This document shows, one piece after another, positions 1 to 9,333 of a stretch of DNA of 61,815 bases. The notes beneath the pieces were generated by a model. It saw nothing but the letters and a program-made list of their open reading frames with translations, had not been told where the DNA came from and searched no databases. Source of the DNA: Bacteroidota bacterium (GTDB lineage: Bacteria > Bacteroidota > Rhodothermia > Rhodothermales > UBA10348); assembly GCA_022567305.1 (NCBI GenBank), contig JADFHF010000021.1:1-61815 (forward strand). Direction: 5' to 3'. The stretch's first letter is position 1. Each line of letters begins with the position of its first letter. A program made the position numbers and the translations under genes.

Positions 1-1
1 T

Positions 2-2047
2 GTTGCAGATTTTGCTACTCTGAGCGAAGATTCGATCGTTCAGATCGACATTTTAGGAAATGACACGGACGTCGATGGAGATGAAATTGACGCCTCTTCG
101 GTCTCGATAGAATCTGCGCCACTGAATGGATCGATTACGGACATCAATACGCAGACCGGGGCCGTTACATATACGCCGGATGCCGATTTCTTTGGACTCG
201 ATAGCTTCACCTATCTCGTTCTGGACAATTCTGGAGAAGCTTCCACCGCAGTACTCGTTTCTCTTACGGTGAATGGGGTCAACGACGCGCCGCGCCTCGA
301 GAACGGACCGATTGTTCGCGGCGCGACGAATATTCCGTATCTGTACGAACCCATCTTCAACGACCCCGAGGGCGAGCTCGTTACGATCACCGTCGTAACC
401 CTTCCAGGTTGGTTGTTATTCACGGATAACGGTGACGGATCTGCCACTCTTTCCGGGACACCATCACCGAGCGACGTTGGCGATCACATCGTTGTAATCA
501 CCGCTAGCGATCAATCGGGAGGGGTAGAAACGCTCAATTTTACGGTGAGTGTTTCTGGAAATGCAGCTCCAAGGGTCGTGCTAGACGAAGTTACGACGGA
601 CGAAGATGTCACTGTGTTGATTGACGTTCTAGCTAACGACACCGACCCCGAGAATGACGCTTTGGACATTACTTCGCTAACCATCGTATCCCCACCAGAC
701 CACGGAAATATTCTTGAGATCGATCAGCAGTCTGGCCAGATTACCTATGATCCGGAATTGGATTTCAACGGAACAGACAGTTTCGAATACATTGTTGGAG
801 ACGTGAATGGCAATGTTTCTGACCGGGCTACCGTTGTGATTACCATCGCTCCCGTTAACGATGCCCCGTCTGCGACGGCTGACAACGCCTCCACGTTGGA
901 AGATGGCTCTGTGGTCATCGACGTGCTCGCAAACGACTGGGATCTGGACGGAGATCTGTCCTGGGTAACGGCTGTCTCATCTGCTTCGAATGGAACCGTA
1001 AGTATAAATCAGGATGAGAGCTCGGTCACGTATTTCCCCGAATCAGACTTTTTTGGGACGGATTCGTTTACGTATACCATCCGGGATCCGGATGGATTGT
1101 CGTCGTCTGCGTTGGTAGTAATCACCGTCGATCCGGTCAACGACCCTCCGGTGATTGCCTCTGCCCCTGAGACCGTTGTGACGCCGGGGACTCTATACGA
1201 GTACTTGTTCAGCGCAGCAGACATAGACGGAGATGTTCTCTCGATATCTGCTCCCTCCCTACCGACTTGGATCGAAATGATTCCCGGAGAAAATGGAGAG
1301 GCCACGTTTTCAGGGACGCCGGAGGCGATCGATATAGGTCTCCACAGTGTGTTGATCGAGGTTAATGATGGCACGATCACCGTCCAGCAGCAGTTTACGG
1401 TGCGTGTTTCCGAAATTACGGCTCTACTGACGCAGGCCCCCGTCGCGACTAGCCCTGGATGGGGCGCTCTGAACATGCCCGTCAATCCACGTTTCACATG
1501 GCAGGCCGTGGAAAATGCGACGAATTATCACCTGCAAGTTTCCAACGAGAAGGACACGGAATTCGCCTCTCCGGCAGTCGAAGATTCGACGATATTCCCT
1601 ACTGCCGGAATGAGCACACCGGGCTCCGTCGTGCACTACGACGTCTCTGACTTAGAGGAGGGGGTGACGTATATCTGGCGCGTTCGCGCACGAAACGCGG
1701 GTGGCCACAGTCCGTGGTCCGCTGTAAGTCAGTTTACGACTTTTAGCGTGTCGACTCCGACTGAAGTCGCTCCGGAAGTTCCAGATGTCGCAGCACTGCA
1801 CCAGAACTACCCTAATCCGTTCAATCCGACGACCACGATTGCTTTTGAGTTGCCGTCGACATCCGGAGTCACGCTGACCATTTACGATTTAATGGGGCGC
1901 GAAGTGGATGTCCTGGTTTCCAAGACACTTTCTGCGGGCCGTCACGAGATTCGATGGGATGCCCGAGATCTCGCGAGTGGACTCTATCTCTACCGTTTGA
2001 TTGCTGGCTCGTATGTGAAGGCTAAGACGCTGTCGTTGATCAAATAG
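2..2047 (+). CDS. Secreted Ig/cadherin-like repeat protein with T9SS sorting domain (5' partial)
   Basis: The frame is open from the first bases of the window, so the start lies to the left; 681 residues are visible. Three cadherin-like/Big_9-type repeats (about residues 1-90, 190-290 and 290-385) share the pattern ID(V/I)LANDxDxDGD, then YxPxxDFxGxDSFxY, then VNDAP. They alternate with putative-Ig (He_PIG-like) domains at about 90-190 and 385-475, recognisable by LSGTP and FSGTPEA. A fibronectin-III-like segment (YIWRVRARNAGG) follows. The C-terminus from about residue 605 has QNYPNPFNPTTTIAFELP and ends GLYLYRLIAGSYVKAKTLSLIK-like, a typical Por/type IX secretion sorting domain. The Asp-rich loops suggest calcium binding. 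Such proteins are exported through the outer membrane and attached or released at the surface; an adhesin or matrix role is inference. Confidence 0.85.
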   Translation, partial: VADFATLSEDSIVQIDILGNDTDVDGDEIDASSVSIESAPLNGSITDINTQTGAVTYTPDADFFGLDSFTYLVLDNSGEASTAVLVSLTVNGVNDAPRLENGPIVRGATNIPYLYEPIFNDPEGELVTITVVTLPGWLLFTDNGDGSATLSGTPSPSDVGDHIVVITASDQSGGVETLNFTVSVSGNAAPRVVLDEVTTDEDVTVLIDVLANDTDPENDALDITSLTIVSPPDHGNILEIDQQSGQITYDPELDFNGTDSFEYIVGDVNGNVSDRATVVITIAPVNDAPSATADNASTLEDGSVVIDVLANDWDLDGDLSWVTAVSSASNGTVSINQDESSVTYFPESDFFGTDSFTYTIRDPDGLSSSALVVITVDPVNDPPVIASAPETVVTPGTLYEYLFSAADIDGDVLSISAPSLPTWIEMIPGENGEATFSGTPEAIDIGLHSVLIEVNDGTITVQQQFTVRVSEITALLTQAPVATSPGWGALNMPVNPRFTWQAVENATNYHLQVSNEKDTEFASPAVEDSTIFPTAGMSTPGSVVHYDVSDLEEGVTYIWRVRARNAGGHSPWSAVSQFTTFSVSTPTEVAPEVPDVAALHQNYPNPFNPTTTIAFELPSTSGVTLTIYDLMGREVDVLVSKTLSAGRHEIRWDARDLASGLYLYRLIAGSYVKAKTLSLIK

Positions 2048-2057
2048 TGCTCGCCAG

Positions 2058-2089
2058 GCCGTCTCTGTGGCCGTCTCTGTGGCCGCGTT
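2058..2089. repeat. Short GGCCGTCTCTGT tandem repeat in a convergent gap
   Basis: The 12-base unit GGCCGTCTCTGT occurs twice in a row, followed by GGCCG and a further AGGCCG, in the 42-base gap between two convergent genes. No clear hairpin with a T-run is seen, so a terminator role is not supported. Confidence 0.5.
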
Positions 2090-3052
2090 CTAGGCCGTAG
2101 CTGATAGGAGATCGTCGAAGTAGGCGATCGTGGTCTTGAGTCCTTCATCGAGTTCGATGGACGGCTTCCAATTCAGCACAGTACGAGCGAGTGATATATC
2201 TGGCTGACGACGCACCGGATCATCGCTCGGCAACTTTTTGTACGAGAGCTTTGAGTTCGAACCCGTCAGATCGATGATTTTCTCCGCAAGTTCGAGAATC
2301 GTTCGACTGTCCGGATTACCTAGATTTATGGGGCCCGTAACTTCGTTGGAGCTTTTCATCAAGGATAGGAATCCATTTATTAGATCGTCAACGAAGCAGA
2401 ATGATCGCGTCTGACTCCCATCTCCGTAAATAGTGAGTTCTTTTCCCTCTAATGCCTGTACGATAAAATTAGACACGCCACGACCATCATTGGGATGCAT
2501 TCTAGGACCATACGTGTTGAAGATACGTGCGACCTTGATCCGAAGACCGTGCTGCCTATAGTAATCGAAGAACAACGTTTCAGCGCAACGCTTGCCTTCG
2601 TCATAACAAGATCGCACACCGATCGGATTAACATGTCCCCAGTATGACTCGGTCTGGGGATGCTCTTCTGGATCTCCATAAACTTCGCTCGTAGAGGCCT
2701 GAAAGATTTTTACTTCCAGTCGCTTGGCCAGATCGAGCATATTGATAGCACCGTTTACGCTTACTTTCGTCGTAGCGACAGGATCAAGCTGATAATGAAT
2801 CGGTGAAGCAGGACACGCCAGATTGTAGATCTCGTCTACTTCGACGTTGAGTGGAAAACAGACATCATGGCGTATTACCTCAAATAGAGGATGACTCATA
2901 AGATGTGCAACGTTTTCTTTTCTCCCGGTATAAAAGTTGTCAACACAGAGAACATCATTGCCCTCCTTTAACAGTCGCTCACAGAGATGGGAACCCAGAA
3001 ATCCAGCACCACCCGTTACCAGGATTCGTTTTGATTCGATTCCGTTATTCAT
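2090..3052 (-). CDS. UDP-glucuronate decarboxylase (UDP-xylose synthase), SDR family
   Basis: This 320-residue extended short-chain dehydrogenase converts UDP-glucuronate to UDP-xylose using bound NAD+. The Rossmann motif [10 protein letters not shown] is at residues 13-22, and the catalytic Tyr-x3-Lys is Y150-D-E-G-K154 inside the [20 protein letters not shown] block, which is characteristic of the UXS subfamily rather than Gal[22 protein letters not shown] is also UXS-like. The ATG at 3052 begins just before the first beta strand. It lies 96 bases downstream of a GDP-fucose synthase on the same strand, so both probably supply activated sugars for surface polysaccharide. The length is normal for the family. 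Confidence 0.92.
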   Translation of the reverse strand: MNNGIESKRILVTGGAGFLGSHLCERLLKEGNDVLCVDNFYTGRKENVAHLMSHPLFEVIRHDVCFPLNVEVDEIYNLACPASPIHYQLDPVATTKVSVNGAINMLDLAKRLEVKIFQASTSEVYGDPEEHPQTESYWGHVNPIGVRSCYDEGKRCAETLFFDYYRQHGLRIKVARIFNTYGPRMHPNDGRGVSNFIVQALEGKELTIYGDGSQTRSFCFVDDLINGFLSLMKSSNEVTGPINLGNPDSRTILELAEKIIDLTGSNSKLSYKKLPSDDPVRRQPDISLARTVLNWKPSIELDEGLKTTIAYFDDLLSATA

Positions 3053-3148
3053 CTGGGAATAGGCGTCGTATTGGTATTGATGAGGGCCTCTGAAATATGA
3101 AATGTGAGAAAATGTGCACCTAGTAACGCACTAGAAGGGCGCTCTATA

Positions 3149-4123
3149 TCACTCTACTTGCATACTTTCTGATTCTTTATACCATTCATATGTATGCTGG
3201 ATTCCTTCCTTCAGGCCCGTTTTCGCTTCCCATCCCATCGACCTCATTCTCGATACATCCATGAGTTTGCGGGGCGTTCCGTCGGGCTTGGAAGTATCGA
3301 ACGTGACCGTTGCCGACGAACCGATAGCATCTTGAATCGTCGTGGCCAACTCTTCGATCGTTAGATCGCTGCCAGCGCCTACATTCAGCAATCCGTTTAC
3401 TGAGTTTCTCTCGATTTCTTCCTCCGATGTGGTCAGTACGAACAGACTCGCGTCTGCAAAATCATCAATAAAAAGAAATTCTCGTCGGGGCTGGCCGGTT
3501 CCCCACAACATCACGGATTCACTCCCTTTGCTGGATTTTGACTCGTGAAACTTCCGAATCAGGGCCGGCAGAACGTGGCTTGATTGAAGATCGAAATTGT
3601 CCCCCGGTCCATAGAGGTTCGTCGGCATCAGCGAGATGAAATCAGCATCGTATTGTTTTCTGTATGCTTCGCAAAGCTTAATGCCGGCAATTTTTGCGAT
3701 CGCGTACCATTCATTGGTCTCTTCGAGTGGCCCAGTTAGAAGGTATTCTTCCTTTAATGGCTGTGGAGCGAGTTTCGGATAGACGCATGAACTCCCAAGA
3801 AAAATCAGTCGACTTACGCTCGATTCATACGAAGCTCGGATAACGTTAAGCTCAATGCTGAGATTGTCTTCCAAAAACAGAACCGGTGCCTGACTATTTG
3901 CGAGGATGCCACCAACTCGAGCCGCCGCCAAAACCACAAATTCGGGTTTTTCAGATTGAAAGAACTGATCAACGGCACTCTGCTTTCTGAGGTCGAGTTC
4001 ATCAGATGAACGAGTCAAAAGATTCGTATACCCGTCTGTTTCGAGCTTCCGCACAATCGCAGAGCCTACAAGCCCGCGGTGACCCGCGACGTAAATCCGT
4101 GAATCTTTGCTTTGGAGATGCAT
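3149..4123 (-). CDS. fcl: GDP-L-fucose synthase
   Basis: A 324-residue SDR enzyme that carries out epimerisation and NADPH reduction of GDP-4-keto-6-deoxymannose to GDP-L-fucose. The N-terminus IYVAGHRGLVGSAI (10-23) is the GxxGxxG nucleotide-binding motif in its Fcl form. GSSCVYP (110-116) and Y140-x3-K144 (EWYAIAKIAG) give the catalytic Ser-Tyr-Lys set, and TNLYGPGDNFD and GTGQPRREFLFIDD are Fcl signatures. The start is the ATG at 4123. It precedes the UDP-xylose synthase in a probable two-gene transcript. No GDP-mannose dehydratase (gmd) is in the window, so the substrate supply must be encoded elsewhere. Confidence 0.93.
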   Translation of the reverse strand: MHLQSKDSRIYVAGHRGLVGSAIVRKLETDGYTNLLTRSSDELDLRKQSAVDQFFQSEKPEFVVLAAARVGGILANSQAPVLFLEDNLSIELNVIRASYESSVSRLIFLGSSCVYPKLAPQPLKEEYLLTGPLEETNEWYAIAKIAGIKLCEAYRKQYDADFISLMPTNLYGPGDNFDLQSSHVLPALIRKFHESKSSKGSESVMLWGTGQPRREFLFIDDFADASLFVLTTSEEEIERNSVNGLLNVGAGSDLTIEELATTIQDAIGSSATVTFDTSKPDGTPRKLMDVSRMRSMGWEAKTGLKEGIQHTYEWYKESESMQVE

Positions 4124-4272
4124 CAGTTAAAGTATTGCAAAGCGTATGCCCATAGAATACGTCATCTCATCAAATCGTGCGCCAGAGAGCGTCTGAATGT
4201 GTGAAATGTTCGGTTTTCCAAGGAGAGATCCTCTATTGATCTAAATGGACTCTAAGATCAACGTGAGGCGTT

Positions 4273-6570
4273 ATGAGAATTCGTACTGCAGTTTTAGTTA
4301 TCGGTTTGATATTCGCTCTTAATGGAATTTCCGTGAGCGGACAGGTAATCGTCCTTACCGAAGACTTCGACTCGGTTACAGCCCCGGATTTACCGAACGG
4401 CTGGCAAATCCAAGGAGACGGCTGGGTATCCAGCACTTCATCTTCCTCGTCCGGATCGGGCGCCAATAATCTGGCTCATATCGGTGGGTCTGCGGGATCT
4501 GTGATTTCACCGGCAATCGATTTATCGGGATTTGTATCTCCTGAACTCTCTTTTCTCGCCAGGAGGACGTCATCGTATCCGCAAGATAGTCTTGCCATAC
4601 ACGCTTCTATCAATGGCGGTGTATCGTATCCGATTCTGGTCGCTGCGCAAGGAGTACCATTGCCGGTTTCGACCAGCACATACGAATCCATTGTGATCTC
4701 TTTGCCAGCCGTCCTGTCAAACCAGCCGTCTGTCAGACTTCGATTCGACGCGCTGGGCGGAACCACTGGTGGATCGAATATTCGGTTCGATGATCTTGTT
4801 CTAACTGCCGCGGCGGACAACGGTGGGACCGTCCCGCCGGATTCGGCATCAACCATCGGCTTCAGTTCTCCGTCATCGACCGCACTCGAACCGTCGACAG
4901 TTATCGCCATTCCGATAGAACTTGTTGCCGTTGACTCCCTGCATAGTCTTCAATTCACAGTATCCTGGTCATCTGCCATCATTTCGCTTGTAGATGTTCA
5001 AGGCGGCTCGAGCATCGCTGACTCTCTGAACTGGAAGCTTGATTGGGCAACCGTGGGAGACTCAGTACAGATTTTACTCGTAGCGAACGATGTATTCGGA
5101 CTCTCTCCAGGTACCTACACAGATTTTCTTTCCCTCCATTTCGGCATACAGTCGCTTGATTCATCTGTAAGCGAGTTCGTACAACTCCTTATTTCAAGGC
5201 CGATCGCTGCGCGATCAACACCCTCTGGAGACGATGCCGAGTTAGGATTGGGCCAATTCCGGCATGAACTAGAGATAGAGGCGCCAAAGGCCTTTTTCGT
5301 ACCCGCTGAAATCGAATTAGATTTTGGCTTTGTGGTTGCTGATTCTGTGTCGACACTCGATTTATCTATATCGAATCCATTGGGCACCAAGGATTTAGTC
5401 GTTTCCAGCGTCGCGAGTAGTAGCGTGGTTTTTGCTCCTCTCGACACCACCCTCACGGTGCCTCCTAATCAGACTGCAGTTCTGCGTGTCGCCTTCGAGC
5501 CGACAGTCCTGGCCTTCGGTTATCTGTCTGCAACGCTAACAATTGAACATAACGGCACTCAAGGCCCCACCGATATCATACCGATGTCTGGTGTTGGAAC
5601 GGGGGGACGAGGAGATGCCGATCACGATGGCGTCGTCGATATCGGCGACGTCATCGTGGGTATCGATGTCATCCTGGGGCGTCTCGCGTCATCCCAAGTA
5701 CAAATCGCCCCGATTGACCTACACCCGTTTCCGTCGGGAAATAGTGAGATGGACGTGCGTGACCTGACCGTTCTCATGCACGCTGTTGTACGTGGTTATT
5801 GGCCCGACTCAATAAATATTCCCTCCGTTTCGCCAAACCAGCAGACAGTGATAACGACAACGTTTGCTCACTCGGATGGAGGCTTCACTGCACCGGTTTC
5901 CTTTCTTTTTCGATCGGAATCGGATGAATCGATCGAAGTTTATCTATCGAATGTGGTCCCTATACGTGGATTCGAACTTAGACTTGAAGACCTTGATTGG
6001 GTCAATTTTGACCCTGCTTTCTCGATCTCATCGAATTCTTCTGCCTTCGTTTTTACGCATTTTGATGAAAGGAACCGATCGGCGCACATCCTCTTTGCCT
6101 CGTCAACGGAAACTTCAATTGAACCCGGATTATGGCATATGGGGAAAATCAGACTTAACAAGCAAAACGGTCTTCCTGAGGTGGCTTACGCTACAGCCAT
6201 CGGGGACGATCGACGCCGACTCAACGTCGCCGCTAGGATTGTTGCCGTGACTACTGAGTCGAGTGATCAGAATCTAGATTCCACGCCGACCTTAGGGATG
6301 CCATTTCCGAATCCATATTCACTTGGAACAGGCCGTTTGATAACGATTCCAATAATTGGCGGCCAATTAGTGGAAAACCTGAGGTTAGAAGTCTATGATA
6401 TTTTGGGTAGGCGACTTCTTCAAAAGCCTATTACTCCAAATTCGTTGACGGTGAAGCTGGACCCACGGAATGAGGACTTGAATCTCTCACCTGGAGTGTA
6501 TTTCGTCAGGATGGTGTACGGCTCATTCAGCACGACTCGATCGATTACCATAACTCATGGGGCCTTATAG
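4273..6570 (+). CDS. Large T9SS-secreted protein with cohesin-like and dockerin-like regions
   Basis: The 765-residue product has a signal peptide (about residues 1-24, ending VSG-Q). A MAM/choice-of-anchor-J-like domain follows (about 30-180, EDFDS...LPNGWQ...FDDLVL). Around 195-300 there is a cohesin-like beta segment (IPIELVAVDSLHSLQFTVSW, DVQGGSS, VANDVFGLSPGTY). An ASPM-SPD2-Hydin-like domain follows (ELDFGFVVADS...VAFEPT). At about 446-500 there is a dockerin-like calcium-loop pair (GDADHDGVVDIGDVIVGIDV, then MDVRDLTVLMHAV). The C-terminus (GMPFPNPYSLG...YDILGRRLL...LSPGVYFVRM) is a type IX sorting domain. Functions of the cohesin-like and dockerin-like parts are inferred from pattern only. 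The ATG at 4273 gives the signal peptide. Confidence 0.75.
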   Translation: MRIRTAVLVIGLIFALNGISVSGQVIVLTEDFDSVTAPDLPNGWQIQGDGWVSSTSSSSSGSGANNLAHIGGSAGSVISPAIDLSGFVSPELSFLARRTSSYPQDSLAIHASINGGVSYPILVAAQGVPLPVSTSTYESIVISLPAVLSNQPSVRLRFDALGGTTGGSNIRFDDLVLTAAADNGGTVPPDSASTIGFSSPSSTALEPSTVIAIPIELVAVDSLHSLQFTVSWSSAIISLVDVQGGSSIADSLNWKLDWATVGDSVQILLVANDVFGLSPGTYTDFLSLHFGIQSLDSSVSEFVQLLISRPIAARSTPSGDDAELGLGQFRHELEIEAPKAFFVPAEIELDFGFVVADSVSTLDLSISNPLGTKDLVVSSVASSSVVFAPLDTTLTVPPNQTAVLRVAFEPTVLAFGYLSATLTIEHNGTQGPTDIIPMSGVGTGGRGDADHDGVVDIGDVIVGIDVILGRLASSQVQIAPIDLHPFPSGNSEMDVRDLTVLMHAVVRGYWPDSINIPSVSPNQQTVITTTFAHSDGGFTAPVSFLFRSESDESIEVYLSNVVPIRGFELRLEDLDWVNFDPAFSISSNSSAFVFTHFDERNRSAHILFASSTETSIEPGLWHMGKIRLNKQNGLPEVAYATAIGDDRRRLNVAARIVAVTTESSDQNLDSTPTLGMPFPNPYSLGTGRLITIPIIGGQLVENLRLEVYDILGRRLLQKPITPNSLTVKLDPRNEDLNLSPGVYFVRMVYGSFSTTRSITITHGAL

Positions 6571-6597
6571 CTCCTAACGAATAGATAGACGAAGTAT

Positions 6598-7377
6598 TCA
6601 GCCCGACGATATACCGAGGGCAACTGCAATTTTCTGAAGCCAACTTCTTTCTTCAACTTCAAGAACGTTATCAGATTCTGAGATGCGCTGTAGGTCCCGA
6701 TCAATGACTGAAACATGGTGCCTAGGTACGAGGCGACGTATAGTCCCGGTTGCGGCTTGCACATTATCGTCAGCACCGCGCGCAATAAAAAGTGCCATTG
6801 CATCTCTCAGAGCTAATTCTGTTTCGTCCTGGTTTGCATCTCGGATCCACTGGCCAAGTTGAGCGAGCATGCTTTCACGTTCGGAGAGACTTATTTCCGC
6901 GTCAGGGAGATACGAGATCGACAGATACAATACGGCCAAAGCCTGAAGGGCTTCGCCGCGAATTCCGCCTTCACCAGGTATACTGCAATCCCCTAGTTGT
7001 CCTTCAAGAAAAGTTACCCCCCACGTTTCTTTGACCTTTTGGATGAATTCCGCTTCGGCATAAAGGAATTTCCGATCCGCCAGACCAATTTTGGACAACT
7101 CTGTCAGCGTAGTTCGTTTTTCGCTTTCCGAGAATAATTTATCGAGTCGTGCTACAGCATCGCCGACCACGTTTTCCCACGAACGGTCTCCATTCTCAAA
7201 CGTCGTGACAACGCTGTCTACTAAGGAAGGAATCCCGTCGGCTGAGTCTGTCGTCACTTTGCTTCGGAGTAGATCCGTAACGAGTTCTCACTCTCTAAAG
7301 TGGAATTGGCCGTCTGTTCCCATTGCCAATCCGATGTAAAGAATTGCGAGATCTTTCAGATGTGAATCTTCGTCCAT
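6598..7377 (-). pseudogene. TerB-like protein gene interrupted by an in-frame TGA
   Basis: The obvious ORF starts at a GTG (7257), but the same frame is clearly coding upstream: ATG 7377 gives MDEDSHLKDLAILYIGLAMG and continues TDGQFHFRE, then TGA (7288-7290), then ELVTDLLRSK into the rest with no frame change. Without the stop it would be 259 residues. An upstream in-frame ATG at 7416 with AGGA before it could add 13 residues. Segments such as LAMGTDG...E and ISESDNVLEVEERSWLQKIAVALGI resemble TerB/DjlA-N helical repeats (acidic DG loop followed by helices); the TerB assignment is moderate. A nonsense mutation (for example CGA to TGA) or a sequence error is most likely. Internal restart at the GTG could give a shortened protein. 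Confidence 0.6.
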
Positions 7378-7551
7378 TGGCGATCTGCAGCGTGTAGGAA
7401 TTACGATTGTACGCATTCATTCCTATAACGTGATTCGAAGCCCCTTTAGATCAATTTACCCGAACAACCTGCGACAGACAGGAGATTTCTTCGCGACAGT
7501 TGGGCCCTTCACGCCCACAGTACAAAGCCATCTGAGGCTCAGTCCGTTCTT

Positions 7552-7983
7552 CTACCCGAATAGGTATCGATCCATATACAGGAAAAGAAGTGTACTCGCC
7601 GTGGACACCCAGATTAGAAACATGACGACAAGACCGGCCAGCTTCCACGACTCAGTCGAGGGCGTTGGCTTTGTCACGAGAGATGCCAGTGGAAGATCAA
7701 TCACATGGGTACGCGCCATCGTCAGTTGAACGCTTTCAGACCGGCCGACATCCTGTAGCCTGCGAGCAGCGTAGCCATCTCCTGAGAACGGCGTATTGGA
7801 ATCGCGGCTGGGAATTCCGTCTCCAGAAGAAAAATGATCTAGGTCTGAATCCCGGAATCCATCCCCCGAAGAGACCTGCTCTGGGTCTGGAGCACGGAAT
7901 CCAGTTCCCGAATAATCCGCAAAAGGCAAGTCAATCAAGTCCCCCGAATAATCCTGGTTTGAGCTGTAATTGCGCGGCGGCAT
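7552..7983 (-). CDS. Tail-anchored membrane protein with SGDG repeats (hypothetical)
   Basis: I do not recognise a family. The 143-residue product has a single hydrophobic segment near the C-terminus (about 116-137, GLVVMFLIWVSTASTLLFLY), followed by only a few residues, so it should be a C-tail-anchored or type II-like membrane protein with the N-terminal part facing the cytoplasm. The first 80 residues hold about five imperfect repeats of 12-17 residues, each beginning with SGD or SGTG: YSGDL, YSGTGF, SGDGF, SGDGI, SGDGY. They are rich in D, S and G. The ATG at 7983 is the only convenient start. It sits alone between the broken TerB-like gene and aroC. Confidence 0.55.
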   Translation of the reverse strand: MPPRNYSSNQDYSGDLIDLPFADYSGTGFRAPDPEQVSSGDGFRDSDLDHFSSGDGIPSRDSNTPFSGDGYAARRLQDVGRSESVQLTMARTHVIDLPLASLVTKPTPSTESWKLAGLVVMFLIWVSTASTLLFLYMDRYLFG

Positions 7984-8154
7984 TGCAAGGCTTGGTCTGA
8001 CGATCGAAAATCATGTGCCTGAACTACCACTTGTAAACGCTACAATTCAAGAATTTTGTGCTGTCTGATGGATTTATGCGCGGGACCGTGTTACGTTTTG
8101 ACGCCCGGCGACAAAGTATACAATCTCGAAACCACTCGACATTCCATCAAAAGA

Positions 8155-9333
8155 TCAGCCGCGCGGATACCTCGCGATGATCTCTTCGACGCTGTCACCG
8201 CCATACTTTTCCAGAAATGCGTTGGCTATTACAAAGGCGACGGTGGCTTCCGCGACTGTCGAGGCTGCCGGAACAGACGTCACGTCACTCCTCTCGTATC
8301 GAGTCGGGCTGGCTTCACCCGTGGCTACATCGACAGACGGTAATGGTTTGATTAACGTCGGGATCGGCTTCATATAACCCCGAATGATGATTGGCATTCC
8401 GTTAGAGATTCCACCTTCAATTCCACCTGCTCGGTTGGAGCTCCTGTTAAATCCAGATTCGTCTTTCATGATTGGATCGTGCACCTGAGAACCTGGCCGT
8501 GAGGCGCCAGACACACCGTCTCCGATCTCTACTGCCTTTTGCCCCTGTATCGAAAGAATGGCTTGTCCCAACTGCCCGTCGAGTCGACGATCCCAATGAA
8601 CGTACGAGCCGAGTCCAGGACGCACACCCGTCACGATCACTTCGTACACGCCCCCCAAAGAATCACCTGCTTTCTTGGTCTCCCTTATTTGGGACATGCA
8701 CTTTTCAGAATCGTCCGGATTCAGCATTCGCACTTCACTCGTATCAGCGACTGCACTTAACGCTTCGGCGCCCGTCTCCAGCAATTGTCCAACGGTTGGA
8801 TCCGATCCATCCGATCCCGAGGTTCCGACTGCACCGATTTGGATGACGTGACTTCCAATTTCAATCCCAAACTCTTTCAGAAACTTCCTTGCAATGGTGC
8901 AGCAGGCTACACGCATGGCTGTTTCTCGCGCACTTGCCCTTTCAATGACAGGTCGAATATCGCTGAATCCGTACTTCTGAATCCCCACCAAATCAGCGTG
9001 TCCAGGTCTCGGGAGGGTTACCGGTTCAACTCCTTCGCCGTCCCCATCGACGGCCATCTGTCGGGGCCAATCAGACCGATCCTTATGGTGAGCTGCGTTC
9101 TCCAGTCGGAGAGCGATAGGACTTCCCATCGTTTTGGAAAACCGAACACCTGAGAAAAGTTGAACCCGGTCTTTTTCAATTTTGGATCGACCTCCTCTTC
9201 CGAACCCTAACCAGCGACGCGCTAATTGGATATCAATGTACTCCGCTGTCAACTCAAGCCCAGCTGGAACCCCTTCGACAATGCCGATCAGGGCGTCGCC
9301 GTGTGATTCTCCGGACGTCAGATAACGAATCAT
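8155..9333 (-). CDS. aroC: Chorismate synthase
   Basis: This enzyme makes chorismate from 5-enolpyruvylshikimate-3-phosphate (EPSP) in the last common step of aromatic amino-acid synthesis, with reduced FMN. The 392-residue product shows the family blocks from the first residues (MIRYLTSGESHGDALIGIVE), then RWLGFGRGGRSKIEKD, TLPRPGHADL, IRPVIERASARETAMRVA and GGIEGGISNGMPI. The ATG overlaps the end of the upstream htrA-like gene in an ATGA junction (9330-9333), so the two are translationally coupled. No other shikimate gene is adjacent. Confidence 0.96.
   Translation of the reverse strand: MIRYLTSGESHGDALIGIVEGVPAGLELTAEYIDIQLARRWLGFGRGGRSKIEKDRVQLFSGVRFSKTMGSPIALRLENAAHHKDRSDWPRQMAVDGDGEGVEPVTLPRPGHADLVGIQKYGFSDIRPVIERASARETAMRVACCTIARKFLKEFGIEIGSHVIQIGAVGTSGSDGSDPTVGQLLETGAEALSAVADTSEVRMLNPDDSEKCMSQIRETKKAGDSLGGVYEVIVTGVRPGLGSYVHWDRRLDGQLGQAILSIQGQKAVEIGDGVSGASRPGSQVHDPIMKDESGFNRSSNRAGGIEGGISNGMPIIIRGYMKPIPTLIKPLPSVDVATGEASPTRYERSDVTSVPAASTVAEATVAFVIANAFLEKYGGDSVEEIIARYPRG

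Noticed and set aside
1009-1497. A minus-strand ORF opposite the Ig/cadherin-like repeats
   Set aside because: It is antisense to repeat domains, and its composition mirrors the repeats; there is no start or motif support.
7288-7290. Selenocysteine or programmed read-through at the TGA in the TerB-like gene
   Set aside because: No selenoprotein family matches, TerB does not use Sec, and no obvious hairpin of the bacterial SECIS type follows; nonsense mutation is simpler.
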